64,000 nt of DNA from Pectobacterium peruviense (GTDB taxonomy: Bacteria > Pseudomonadota > Gammaproteobacteria > Enterobacterales > Enterobacteriaceae). How positions within the stretch are numbered: the stretch's first letter is position 1; every line of letters begins with the position of its first letter. A program made the translations under genes and the position numbers. The notes below the pieces were generated by a model. The model searched no databases. It had not been told where the DNA came from and saw only the letters and a program-made list of their open reading frames with translations. Shown piece by piece: positions 18,370-26,986 of the stretch. The stretch is taken from the NCBI RefSeq assembly GCF_002847345.1, contig NZ_LXFV01000059.1, positions 1 to 64,000 on the forward strand. The letters run 5' to 3'.

Positions 18370-19426
18370 CGGGTAAAATTTGAGCCAATCTGGTTAGTTG
18401 TGTAACGACTAGCTTTAAATGATGAGTATGAGCAACTTTTCTCCATTCTTTCGAACCACCCGATTTGTTTATACCAAGCGCTCTCTGATTGATGTAATCA
18501 TCCCCCCAGCTAAATTGGGGTCCATAGACAGTATAGGTGGGTGAGCTAACTAGAATATTACAGAGATTTTTCGTTTGACCCCAACCATTTCCCTTTACGG
18601 CTGTTCCTTTGACAAAAATCCACGATGTGTCATTTGAATATCTCACTGCCACATATTGTGACATAAAACGTGGATCCACACTTGTAATTGTAGAACTCGC
18701 TGTAGGGTAATCACTGAAACTTGGTGTTCTATTTAAATTTGTGTTCTGAACGACATAAGACCAAAGATCGTATTCATGCCTTGGAATATGATGAATTTGA
18801 TGCTGGGGTATTCCGGTTTGAGAAGTTGGGTATGCTGTGGATGAAATAATCAACGACCTCCAGTGTGCTTGACCAACAAGTGAATTAAATACGTTTAAAG
18901 CTAGTTGCTTAAGGTTATTATTCGCATTTTGAATATCACCGAAATCAATTATTACATCAATGATAGATGGGTGTAGGTTAAACCGATTAATCAGTTGACC
19001 GAACAAATGCCATGTTTGCGGGTTGATTGAAACTGCAATCCCATTTGTTAAGTTACGCTGCATTGCATGAATATAATTTGGCGAAGATACTGGTGAAACG
19101 ACAGGTATAATTTCTTTGCCAAAAGATCTTGCGTCTTGAATACATATGTCTAGCGGATGATGGCGATTCGTTCCATGTCCATCAAGGTATTTAACATCAA
19201 GCAAAATGGGACGATTCGCTAACCATGAAGCTGCTAAGTTAGCTCCAAAGTTAGACAGGTACGAATTAAGATTTTTTTTATAGCATTCATTTTCATGATC
19301 CCAGTCAATATCGGGTACCGTGACGATTGGGGTTAAGCCATCTATTGTTGCCTGCTCTAGCTGCATCAACGATTCGTATTCGGCAGGTTTCCATTTTAGT
19401 TGTGGATAGTAGTGATGAAGACTCAT
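18359..19426 (-). CDS. Beta family protein (T4 beta-protein-like)
   Basis: A 355-aa cytoplasmic protein that resembles the 'beta family protein' group (related to sce7725). The opening YYPQLKWKPAEYESLMQL followed by a TPIVTVPDIDWD stretch is the family pattern, with a TIM-barrel-like alternation of strands (RPILLDVKYLDG, KEIIPVVSPV, IIDVIIDFGDI). The C-terminal part has WIFVKGTAVKGNGWGQTKNL. Members are often neighbours of sce7726-type genes and are sometimes found with defence genes, but no biochemical role is established as far as I know. The gene is AT-rich and converges on the sce7726-like gene with an 11-base overlap. Confidence 0.75.
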   Translation of the reverse strand: MSLHHYYPQLKWKPAEYESLMQLEQATIDGLTPIVTVPDIDWDHENECYKKNLNSYLSNFGANLAASWLANRPILLDVKYLDGHGTNRHHPLDICIQDARSFGKEIIPVVSPVSSPNYIHAMQRNLTNGIAVSINPQTWHLFGQLINRFNLHPSIIDVIIDFGDIQNANNNLKQLALNVFNSLVGQAHWRSLIISSTAYPTSQTGIPQHQIHHIPRHEYDLWSYVVQNTNLNRTPSFSDYPTASSTITSVDPRFMSQYVAVRYSNDTSWIFVKGTAVKGNGWGQTKNLCNILVSSPTYTVYGPQFSWGDDYINQRALGINKSGGSKEWRKVAHTHHLKLVVTQLTRLAQILPARP

Positions 19427-19840
19427 TAATATTCCTTATCAGATTTATCAGGCCGTCTTATAAAACATAGGACAAATAGCCCTATGTGCTAAGGTAGTAT
19501 GATTCTGAAAATAAGGAAAAAAATTGAGCAGCATCTAATTTTTAATAATGCTGAGTGCCATTATGAATCGCAGTTTCAGATTTATAATTAACTATGACTA
19601 GTTTTTTACACGCATTGAAACTCAATGCTAAAAATTCCAATTTTAGCAAATTTTAATATAGTGACCTGATCCCGTTGTTCAATACAGTCTGATATTAGCA
19701 GACGTTATGCCTTTTGGGCCTGCCAGCTTCAAGCGAGGTTCGGACATTTGCTTTCACACTATTGTGATATGCCCGTTGGGCGACTCTGTTGTTTTGCCAT
19801 CACAGCGCTGTGGCACAAGACTGTAATGATAGAAGTGCCA
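19427..19840. other. AT-rich intergenic region, no gene seen
   Basis: About 410 bases between the start of the beta-family gene and the end of the VOC gene. The first 250 are strongly AT-rich and probably hold the beta-family promoter. The last 150 (19680-19830) have a backbone-like composition but no ORF that I recognise. It may be the edge of an inserted segment. Confidence 0.4.
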
Positions 19841-20233
19841 CTATGCAAAGTTCTCCAGTATCTGCTTTGCATGAAGGTATTCGTAAGACGTCACTTCAAT
19901 CTTGTTATCACTGAGATCGCAGAAATATACGGACATAGATACATCGTGGTCACTGATGGTGAAAGGGATTTTTTTGTCCTTGAGGGTTGGGATCAGCTCA
20001 ATAAATGCTGATCCCCCTACGCCGAAAGCCATCGTATGGCCGGGATGCTGAGATGTTCTGAGGAAAAGGGAAAGTGACGCTCCGTTATTGCTTATAACCA
20101 ACGGTCCTCCCTGTTCAAACCAAAAATACAAAGCGTTATCCCGGGAGAACCCCAGAACCTCGTTATACCAGTGTTCTGCCTGCTGAATGTCTTCGACGTA
20201 AACGTGTATATGATCAATTTTAGCTATTTCCAT
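19841..20233 (-). CDS. VOC-family (glyoxalase/bleomycin-resistance-like) protein
   Basis: A 130-aa vicinal-oxygen-chelate-fold protein. The opening IAKIDHIHVYVEDIQQAEHWYNEVLGF is typical of the paired beta-alpha-beta-beta-beta modules, and YFCDLSDNKIEVTSYE near the end contains the usual C-terminal metal-ligand Glu position. Family members act on small molecules such as methylglyoxal adducts or catechols, or bind antibiotics. The gene is alone, facing away from the next gene. No specific substrate can be given. Confidence 0.82.
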   Translation of the reverse strand: MEIAKIDHIHVYVEDIQQAEHWYNEVLGFSRDNALYFWFEQGGPLVISNNGASLSLFLRTSQHPGHTMAFGVGGSAFIELIPTLKDKKIPFTISDHDVSMSVYFCDLSDNKIEVTSYEYLHAKQILENFA

Positions 20234-20379
20234 AGCGCCATTCCCTCATTGTTGTTATCAGAAATACTCCCTGAATCGTCTTTGATAAACAGCCGGCAAA
20301 GAATTGATTCAACCAAATATTAACCGTTAGAAACATTTCATGTAACCTAGCGCTCTTTTTCAAAGGAGCAGGTCAGGGA

Positions 20380-22437
20380 ATGAAAGTCGTAAAGTTACTG
20401 TTTGGCATCCTACTACTGAATATGATCATAGGGATTAGCACGGCTATCGCAGCCCCAGACGACACTCCCTCCCCTTTTTACGTGGGTAAAGCGCTGGCGC
20501 ATCCGATCATTTCGGGCGCACGCGACAGCAGCGCCCTTCTGGTTTTCATTCAGGAAAACCAGGCGGTCAACGGCTATTACTGCTTCTGTAGCGAAGAGGA
20601 TCACAGTGTCGATCACCTTCCCCACCTGCTCGGTACCTTCCCTGATTCCACCATCGAATCCGTGTTTTATGCCGATGTGGACAAGGCTGGCCAAATCACG
20701 CTGGTGTTGAGTAAAAGTCACGGCAAGTTCGCCCTGCGCAGTTGGCGTTATATTGAAGACGACGGCAGCTATATTCCGGTACTGAGTTTACAACCGGTTC
20801 TGGATAAGCTGGTGCGCGAGAATAAAGATCTCAATTCAACGCTGATAAAACGTGCCCTCGGCCAACTTCCGCCTTATGACTACAGCGCGCAGTACCCTAC
20901 GTTCGATAATCAGGATTTCGATAACATAGACTTTACTCAGGGCAAGTTTGTCGGCTGGTATTTTGAGGATGGCATACCTTCCCATGCCGCGAAACAGCCA
21001 GCAGACAATGTCTACGCCTATAAAAAAACGTTTGCGGAAAAAGACGGTTTATTTCTCACCGCGACGTTCAGCCGTGAGTCAGACAGCGCCACAGCCGAAT
21101 TTCGTGTAACTGCCATCAGTTGGCAGGCTGATCCGGCTATATTCAGCGGCAGCGAGAATGGGCCTTATGTCTATTACTCGAAGCAATATGGCTTAGTAAA
21201 AGGTTTTTTCCTCCATGGCATTCCTGACGGAAAATGGACCACCGTCGGTGAGAACTTCGGCAGTTCAGGTAGCTATATAGAGGGGCAACAGCAAGGACAG
21301 TGGACCATCAGCGATGAGCAAGAAACGGCCACTGGCTTGATGAAAAACGACAAGCGTGAAGGCCGCTGGGAGATAACCGACGGCGCGAATGGCAATACAC
21401 CCGAGCTAAGTGGCTTTGATACTTACCTCAATGGTCAGCGTCATGGCCCAAGCGAGCGCCGTTTGGCGGGCGTGCTGCGCACGAAAGGCGATTATATTGA
21501 TGACCAGCCAGAAGGCATGTGGATCACCGAAAACGGCGAAGGCCCGTTTGTGAAAGGCGTGGCTAACGGGATGTGGAAGCTAAAGACGGCTGATGACGAG
21601 ATCCAGCAGGTCGAACTGATCGCTGGCGTAAAGCAGGGAGAACTGCGCTGGAGTGATAAGAAAGGCCATCTGACACAAATCATTCATTATAAAGATAATC
21701 TTCCTCACGGTGTGTACCAGAAGTTCAACTCTACCGGAAAAATGGTTTATCAGGCTGACTATGTCATGGGGACGTTGAACGGCCGCGAAATCGAATATTA
21801 TGACGATGGCACCACTTTGCGCGCCGATCGCGGCTACCGCAATGGCGAACTCGACGGCCTGTATATCTATAATTACCCCGACGGAAAACCGAAGTTCGTA
21901 TCGACCTATGACCACGGTGACGAAGTTGGGCTAATGCAGGAATTCACCGCAGCTGGTGTCAAAATTATCGAGCGTAATTACTGCCCTCCGTCGATGAGTG
22001 GTCGCGGCTACTGCGGCAAACAGCAAACCTTCAACCCTGACGGCACGCCCCTCACCGAGGCCGATTATCTGTTCAACCGTCAGCAAACCAATAATACCTG
22101 GTATGCCAACGGCCAGCGTCAGGATGAAACGCGTATCGGCACCGATGACAGCTACACCCAAATCAGCTATTACCCTAACGGTCAGATGCAATGCATTAGC
22201 CGCGCACAGGGTTTCAAATCGTTAGTGGTCGATGGTAAAGAGTACAAAGATTATCAGGGCGCGCTGCGCCAGGGAGAAAGCGGCTGTTATTACCCCGATG
22301 GCAAAGTCAAAAGCAGCGGAATCTGGAAAGACGGCAGGCTGACCACAAAATGTGAAACACGTTTCGATGAGAACGGAAAACAGACCTCCCCCGGCCCTAA
22401 CGGCTGCGTATTTCCGAAATGGGAATATGAACGCTGA
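20380..22437 (+). CDS. Secreted MORN/YwqK-type repeat protein
   Basis: A 685-aa exported protein with a cleavable signal (MKVVKLLFGILLLNMIIGISTAIAA). The middle and C-terminal thirds carry many short repeats of the MORN/YwqK type, such as GRWEITDGANG, GVYQKFNSTGKMVYQADYV, GREIEYYDDGT, GLYIYNYPDGKPKFVSTYDHG and a final GCYYPDGKVKSSGIWKDGRL. Such repeats occur in bacterial immunity-type and envelope proteins. The first ~230 residues have no recognised domain. It probably works in the periplasm or at the outer membrane. It sits 19 bases before an SMR efflux gene and may be co-transcribed. Function unknown. Confidence 0.8.
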   Translation: MKVVKLLFGILLLNMIIGISTAIAAPDDTPSPFYVGKALAHPIISGARDSSALLVFIQENQAVNGYYCFCSEEDHSVDHLPHLLGTFPDSTIESVFYADVDKAGQITLVLSKSHGKFALRSWRYIEDDGSYIPVLSLQPVLDKLVRENKDLNSTLIKRALGQLPPYDYSAQYPTFDNQDFDNIDFTQGKFVGWYFEDGIPSHAAKQPADNVYAYKKTFAEKDGLFLTATFSRESDSATAEFRVTAISWQADPAIFSGSENGPYVYYSKQYGLVKGFFLHGIPDGKWTTVGENFGSSGSYIEGQQQGQWTISDEQETATGLMKNDKREGRWEITDGANGNTPELSGFDTYLNGQRHGPSERRLAGVLRTKGDYIDDQPEGMWITENGEGPFVKGVANGMWKLKTADDEIQQVELIAGVKQGELRWSDKKGHLTQIIHYKDNLPHGVYQKFNSTGKMVYQADYVMGTLNGREIEYYDDGTTLRADRGYRNGELDGLYIYNYPDGKPKFVSTYDHGDEVGLMQEFTAAGVKIIERNYCPPSMSGRGYCGKQQTFNPDGTPLTEADYLFNRQQTNNTWYANGQRQDETRIGTDDSYTQISYYPNGQMQCISRAQGFKSLVVDGKEYKDYQGALRQGESGCYYPDGKVKSSGIWKDGRLTTKCETRFDENGKQTSPGPNGCVFPKWEYER

Positions 22438-22456
22438 TCTCTATGGATAAACTGCT

Positions 22457-22789
22457 ATGAACACCTATATTCTTCTTAGCCTGGCCATCGTTGCAGAAGT
22501 GGTTGGTACAACGATGATGAAATACTCTGAAGGGTTTAGCCGCTTATGGCCCTCCGTGGGGACAATTTCCTGCTACGCCGCCGCGTTCTATCTGCTTGCG
22601 CAGACACTGGCACACATCCCTACTGGGATAGCCTATGCCATCTGGTCAGGCGCAGGGATTGTGCTGATCAGTTTGCTGGGCTGGTTGGTCAGCGGACAAA
22701 AGCTGGATATGCCAGCCATACTGGGGATGGGGCTAATTTGCGCAGGTGTGCTGGTGATTAATATCTTTTCGAAAGTGGCACCGCATTGA
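22457..22789 (+). CDS. SMR-family multidrug efflux protein (EmrE/QacE type)
   Basis: A 110-aa inner-membrane protein with four TM helices. It has the essential membrane Glu14 (SLAIVAEVVGTTMMK) and the TM3 packing motif GIAYAIWSGAGIVLIS of small multidrug resistance proteins, which work as antiparallel dimers exchanging protons for cationic drugs. Length is standard for EmrE-like members. The gene follows the MORN-repeat gene closely. Substrate range cannot be told from sequence. Confidence 0.93.
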   Translation: MNTYILLSLAIVAEVVGTTMMKYSEGFSRLWPSVGTISCYAAAFYLLAQTLAHIPTGIAYAIWSGAGIVLISLLGWLVSGQKLDMPAILGMGLICAGVLVINIFSKVAPH

Positions 22790-22913
22790 GTGAGGTTATA
22801 GGGAGGCCGGTGCTTTCCATTTCTGATTGCGTTCATACGGGAAGCCAAGCCTCTGGGGTTGTGACATAGCACTATCCGGCCAAACGTTCGTACATCACAG
22901 CGAGCCGTGATTT

Positions 22914-23813
22914 TTATCGCCCCGTAGCGGCTATCAGAAAATCAATCAGGGCTTTCACTCTTTTCGTTTTGCCCGCGTTTTTAGGGTAATAGAGATAAAC
23001 AAGCGGATAGGTTTTCCAGTAGCTTTCCATCACGGGTATAAATTGCTCCCGATCGGGCTGTAACCGCAAGATGGGTTCAAACAAGCGCCCAATCCCCAGC
23101 CCGTTACGGATACCGTCTGCCATGACGTCTATATCGTTGCTGATTAACTGCCCGGGCATCTCAACGGTCAACTGCTCCCCGTGGTCATTCAGGATCAGCG
23201 GAAGGATGCGGTTGTTGGTGATGAAACGATAGCCAATAAGCCGGTGATGGCTGAGATCGGCTGGCACCTCAGGCATACCATACTCGGCGAGATAGGCTGA
23301 GGACGCATATAATCCTTCACGAAACGGTTTCATTAACGGCCGAGCCACCACCCCACCCTCCAGAATATCGCCAAAACGAATACCCACGTCAAAACGCTCC
23401 TCGATAATATTCACGGTACCGTCGTAGACAGAAATTTCCAGCTGTATGCCCGGGTATTGCTGACAGAACGCAGCCATTACAGGCTTAAGAATTAGCAGGT
23501 AGCTAAAGCGCGAGAGCGTAATTCTCACCACGCCGGAGGGTTCCTGATTCTGATCGCGAATACTTTCCAGCGATTTTTCCAGCGAATCCACCGCTGCGGC
23601 GGTTTGCTCCAGTAACTGTTGTCCGGTTTCTGTCAGCTCAATACGCCGGGTCGTGCGCAGAAAAAGCGGATGGCCAATGTGCTCTTCCAGCAACTTGAGC
23701 GCATTGCTGACAGAAGGCGGCGTGATTTCAAGCTTCCTGGCCGCTGACGATATATTTCCTTCACGCGCAATACTCTGAAAGATGCGTATCTGATTATAAA
23801 GAGCGTTATTCAT
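22914..23813 (-). CDS. LysR-family transcriptional regulator
   Basis: A 299-aa LysR regulator. The N-terminal winged HTH is IFQSIAREGNISSAARKLEITPPSVSNALKLLEEHIGHPLFLRTTRRIELTETGQ, and the C-terminal periplasmic-binding-protein-like domain includes RISLSRFSYLLILKPVMAAF-type strands. It is divergent from a redox-enzyme train beginning at 23953, separated by 139 bases rich in LysR-type half-sites (TTAAG/CTTAA around 23825-23875). It therefore likely controls those genes in response to a small effector. Confidence 0.92.
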   Translation of the reverse strand: MNNALYNQIRIFQSIAREGNISSAARKLEITPPSVSNALKLLEEHIGHPLFLRTTRRIELTETGQQLLEQTAAAVDSLEKSLESIRDQNQEPSGVVRITLSRFSYLLILKPVMAAFCQQYPGIQLEISVYDGTVNIIEERFDVGIRFGDILEGGVVARPLMKPFREGLYASSAYLAEYGMPEVPADLSHHRLIGYRFITNNRILPLILNDHGEQLTVEMPGQLISNDIDVMADGIRNGLGIGRLFEPILRLQPDREQFIPVMESYWKTYPLVYLYYPKNAGKTKRVKALIDFLIAATGR

Positions 23814-23952
23814 AGCATTATCCTTAAGAAAGTATCGCCTAATTATTAAGTACAGACTAAATATTCTTAAGTCAATGACCGTCTAATCTTCTCTGAATGA
23901 GGCTCTTATACTTTCGTCTCTTCCCACTGAAAACTGAGTACAGGAGACGATA

Positions 23953-24261
23953 ATGCGAATTTTATGTCTGGATATCCCCACCCCTGGTGCGTCGCTGGAA
24001 AAATATGCGCCACACCTTACGGCTGAAGTACTACACGCCTGGGGGCTTTATAAATCCGGCCTCATCCGCGACATCTATTTCCGTCAGGACAGACCCGGCG
24101 TTGCCATTTTCCTCGAATGTGACACCGTTGAAGAAGCCAGTAATGCGATGGCCGAATTTCCACTGGCTGAGGCGGGCTTATTAACATTCGAGTGCATTCC
24201 TCTCGGCTCCTTCATGAACTGGGAAAATCTCTTCTCCGCTGAATTTAAAAATCAAAAGTGA
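23953..24261 (+). CDS. Small dimeric alpha-beta-barrel-like protein (muconolactone isomerase/YciI-like)
   Basis: A 102-aa protein with the ferredoxin-like pattern of dimeric alpha-beta barrels: a LYKSGLIRDIYFRQDRPGVAIFLECDTVEEASNAMAEFPLAEAGLLTFECIPLGSF stretch in pieces gives beta-alpha-beta. Similar proteins are annotated as hypothetical or even as superoxide dismutase, without support. Here it is the first gene of a redox train, 8 bases before a DJ-1/PfpI gene. It may modify or bind a reactive small molecule. Function unproven. Confidence 0.7.
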   Translation: MRILCLDIPTPGASLEKYAPHLTAEVLHAWGLYKSGLIRDIYFRQDRPGVAIFLECDTVEEASNAMAEFPLAEAGLLTFECIPLGSFMNWENLFSAEFKNQK

Positions 24262-24268
24262 GGAATGA

Positions 24269-24958
24269 ATGAAACCCTCTGATAAACCAGTGCTGTGTGT
24301 GGTAACCAGCCATCCCCTCAAAGGCGCATCCGGCGTACCGACCGGTTTCTACATGGCGGAGCTGACGCATCCGCTAAACGTTCTTGAAGAGGCCGGTCTG
24401 ACAACGGAGATCGCTAGCATCCGTGGGGGACAGCCGCCGTTGGATGGATTTGACCTCAGCGATCCCATTAATGCCAGATTCTGGAACGAAACTGATTTTC
24501 AGCATCGTCTGGCGACAACACGTCCGTTATCAGAAATTAATGGTGCCGATTACAGCGCTATTTTCTTAGCGGGCGGGCATGGCACCATGTGGGATTTCCG
24601 CGACAGTCTGGACGCCCAGCGCATAATCCGTGAAGTGTATGAAAGTAATGGGATTGTCTCAGCCGTCTGCCACGGGCCTGCGGCACTGATTGACGCAAAA
24701 CTCAGTAGCGGGGAATACCTGGTAAAAGGGAAAAACGTGGCTGCCTTTACCAATAAGGAAGAAGAAGAAGTTCAGACCACGCATGTGGTTCCCTTTCTGC
24801 TGGAAACAGCACTTCGCGAGCATGGCGCGCTTCATCATGAAGCCCCAAACTGGTCTGAGAACGTGATTACCGACGGACGCCTTATTACAGGGCAAAACCC
24901 CGCGTCAGCACACGGTGTGGGCGTGGCACTGGTGAATGCGCTCCGCCAGCCAGCTTGA
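24269..24958 (+). CDS. DJ-1/PfpI family protein (Hsp31-like class I glutamine amidotransferase fold)
   Basis: A 229-aa member of the DJ-1/PfpI superfamily, in the group with HchA-like glyoxalase III. The nucleophile elbow is AVCHGPAAL with Cys134 and His135, Glu31 lies in the MAELTHP segment, and AGGHGTMWDF (101-110) forms the oxyanion region. The predicted role is detoxification of methylglyoxal or another electrophile, or a chaperone. It follows the small alpha-beta protein by 7 bases and is followed by an aldo/keto reductase, consistent with aldehyde stress management. Confidence 0.87.
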   Translation: MKPSDKPVLCVVTSHPLKGASGVPTGFYMAELTHPLNVLEEAGLTTEIASIRGGQPPLDGFDLSDPINARFWNETDFQHRLATTRPLSEINGADYSAIFLAGGHGTMWDFRDSLDAQRIIREVYESNGIVSAVCHGPAALIDAKLSSGEYLVKGKNVAAFTNKEEEEVQTTHVVPFLLETALREHGALHHEAPNWSENVITDGRLITGQNPASAHGVGVALVNALRQPA

Positions 24959-25055
24959 GGCTGAATGAAGCAATTCATCTTTCTATTTCCCCCTTTACTT
25001 ACCCTCTTTGGCTGGTGAAGAAAACAGCGTTCCGGCCTTTTTTAAGGAGATGAAT

Positions 25056-26003
25056 ATGAAAATACTCCCCCCAATTGCACTGGGCACATGGTCCTGGGGC
25101 ACAGGCTTTGCTGGCGGCGACACCGTCTTCGGCAATCATCTTTCTGATACTCAGATGGCAGAGGTGTTCACCACAGCCATGAGTAAGGGTCTTAATCTCT
25201 GGGATACCGCCGCGGTATATGGGATGGGGAGTTCCGAAGCAGCGCTGGGAGCCTTAGTCCAGCAGTTTCCCCGCGAGGACATGATTTTATCAACCAAATT
25301 CACACCGCAAATTGCCGACGAACAGTCAGCACAGCCCGTCAGCGACATGCTTGAGGCAAGCCTCGGGCGCCTTGGTGTGGAAGAGATTGATATCTACTGG
25401 ATCCATAATCCTCTCGACGTCGAGAAATGGACGCCCGGACTGATCCCACTCCTACAAAGCGGTAAGGTAAAACAAGTCGGTGTATCCAACCACAATCTGA
25501 CACAAATCAGACGCGCCAACGAGATCCTTAACGCCTCCGGTTATGCCATCAGTGCGGTGCAGAATCACTACAGCCTGCTCTATCGAGCCTCTGAAGAGGC
25601 AGGGATCCTTGACTATTGCCAACAAAATCACATCACGTTCTTTGCTTATATGGTCCTGGAGCAGGGCGCGCTGAGTGGTCGTTACGATTCAAATCACCCG
25701 ATGCCTGACGGGAGTGGCCGGGCCGAAAGCTATAACGCTGTGCTTCCGCAAATTGAAAAACTGACCGCCACCATGAAAGAAATGGGAGCAGAAAGGAAAG
25801 CCAGCGTTGCGCAAATAGCCATTGCATGGGCTATCGCGAAAGGCGCCCTTCCGCTCATTGGTGCGACTAAAGTCCATCACGTTCTGGATGCGGCCGGCGC
25901 TGCTGAGATCCAATTACACGATGCGGAAATCATTTTGCTGGAGCAACTTGCCACAGAGACTGGTGTGGATACGCGCGGTGCCTGGGAAAAACCGATGGTG
26001 TAA
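25056..26003 (+). CDS. Aldo/keto reductase
   Basis: A 315-aa NADPH-dependent aldo/keto reductase with a TIM barrel. Catalytic-tetrad context is visible: Asp and Tyr in LWDTAAVYGMGSSE, Lys in LSTKFTP and His in IYWIHNP. The C-terminal cofactor-binding part has GALPLIGATKVHHVLDA. The ATG at 25056 is chosen because AAGGAG sits seven bases before it, whereas the ATG at 25050 is too close. It belongs to the putative detoxification train downstream of the LysR regulator. Substrate unknown. Confidence 0.92.
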   Translation: MKILPPIALGTWSWGTGFAGGDTVFGNHLSDTQMAEVFTTAMSKGLNLWDTAAVYGMGSSEAALGALVQQFPREDMILSTKFTPQIADEQSAQPVSDMLEASLGRLGVEEIDIYWIHNPLDVEKWTPGLIPLLQSGKVKQVGVSNHNLTQIRRANEILNASGYAISAVQNHYSLLYRASEEAGILDYCQQNHITFFAYMVLEQGALSGRYDSNHPMPDGSGRAESYNAVLPQIEKLTATMKEMGAERKASVAQIAIAWAIAKGALPLIGATKVHHVLDAAGAAEIQLHDAEIILLEQLATETGVDTRGAWEKPMV

Positions 26004-26410
26004 ACAGAGTCCAGACAATCTGTCATGAATAACACACATGTACGGACTGCAATTGGGCAAGCCATTATGCCCTTTGCACTTGAGCAGGCGCCTCAGAGGT
26101 ATGAATGAGGCGGGAATTACGATGCAGATTCTCTCTGTGGCGGATTCCCTCAACTGGCACCCGCGTATGAAGCGGCAAGGTTAAACCGGGCGGCAAACGA
26201 TCGCCTTGCCGCCGCAGTAAAGAATTACCCGGATCGCTTCGCGACATTACGGCATAGTTCTCCGAGTTCATTACGGCTGAACACTATTAGATCCAAGAAC
26301 TGATTATTAGTTTTTGCCTAACATTGATTGAGTCTTTACTGCTCTAAAAAAAATAATGCTGTGACTTTATACTGGGTTAACTATCTATCAATGCTGCTTA
26401 ACTTATTGAA
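26004..26410. other. Intergenic region holding a gene fossil and a presumed promoter
   Basis: About 400 bases between two redox genes. It contains the amidohydrolase remnant (26083-26256), followed by ~150 AT-rich bases that probably promote the NAD(P)H oxidoreductase gene at 26411. No intact ORF is convincing. Confidence 0.45.
26083..26256 (+). pseudogene. Amidohydrolase fossil (amidohydrolase_2 family), frameshifted and truncated
   Basis: Two frames of the same strand together read as a piece of an amidohydrolase/decarboxylase-like protein. The first frame (from 26083) gives SRRLRGMNEAGITMQILSV. The second frame (26151-26243) gives QLAPAYEAARLNRAANDRLA and then AAVKNYPDRFATL. In intact homologues these follow one another (D-x-AGI-x-x-Q-x-LS, then ANDRLAAAV-x-x-YPDRFA). 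No start, metal-binding HxH or C-terminal half remains. It marks a decayed gene within the redox cluster. Confidence 0.6.
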
Positions 26411-26968
26411 ATGAAGAATATCCTTATCGTTTCCGGACATCCTGATCTTAACCATTCCGTCGCCAACGCCACCATCCTTGACGAAGTGGCGACCGCCCTG
26501 CCCGACGCTGAAATTCGTCGTCTGGACTGGCTCTATCCGGACGGCAATTTCAACATCGGTGCGGAGCAGGAAAGCCTGCTGAAGGCCGATGTGATTGTCT
26601 GGCAGTTCCCCTTTTCCTGGTATGGACTCCCGGGGCTAATGAAACAGTGGCTGGACGAGGTGTTTGTCCACGGCTTCGCGCATGGCTCAACGGCGAAACT
26701 GGGCGGTAAAAAACTGCTCCTCTCCTTCACAACGGGGGCACCGCAGGGACTTTATACCGCTGACGGTTTCTTTGGCCACGCCATTGAGGAGTACCTCACC
26801 CCGTTCGAGACGACGGCAAGGCTGTGCAAGCTTGACATGCTGACGCCGGTTTATACCTGCGGTATTAGCTACGCCGACAGGGATGCCGAAAAAATCGCCC
26901 AGCAAAAAACGCTTGCCCGGGAGCATGCGTCAAGGCTTGTCGACCTGCTTCACGCCATTGGTGAATAA
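26411..26968 (+). CDS. NAD(P)H-dependent oxidoreductase, flavodoxin-like (NQO/KefF type)
   Basis: A 185-aa flavodoxin-fold quinone/drug reductase. The FMN-binding start ILIVSGHPDLNHSVANATIL, the central VWQFPFSWYGLPGLMKQWLDEVF and the FTTGAPQGLY loop match the NQO1/MdaB/KefF family, which performs two-electron reduction of quinones at the expense of NAD(P)H. It precedes an aldo/keto reductase by 18 bases. The start has only a weak upstream Shine-Dalgarno. Confidence 0.9.
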   Translation: MKNILIVSGHPDLNHSVANATILDEVATALPDAEIRRLDWLYPDGNFNIGAEQESLLKADVIVWQFPFSWYGLPGLMKQWLDEVFVHGFAHGSTAKLGGKKLLLSFTTGAPQGLYTADGFFGHAIEEYLTPFETTARLCKLDMLTPVYTCGISYADRDAEKIAQQKTLAREHASRLVDLLHAIGE

Positions 26969-26986
26969 AGCAAAAGGAGAATAAAG

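Noticed and set aside
19748-20011. 87-aa plus-strand ORF overlapping the VOC gene
   Set aside because: Antisense to a recognised VOC protein and without a family of its own.
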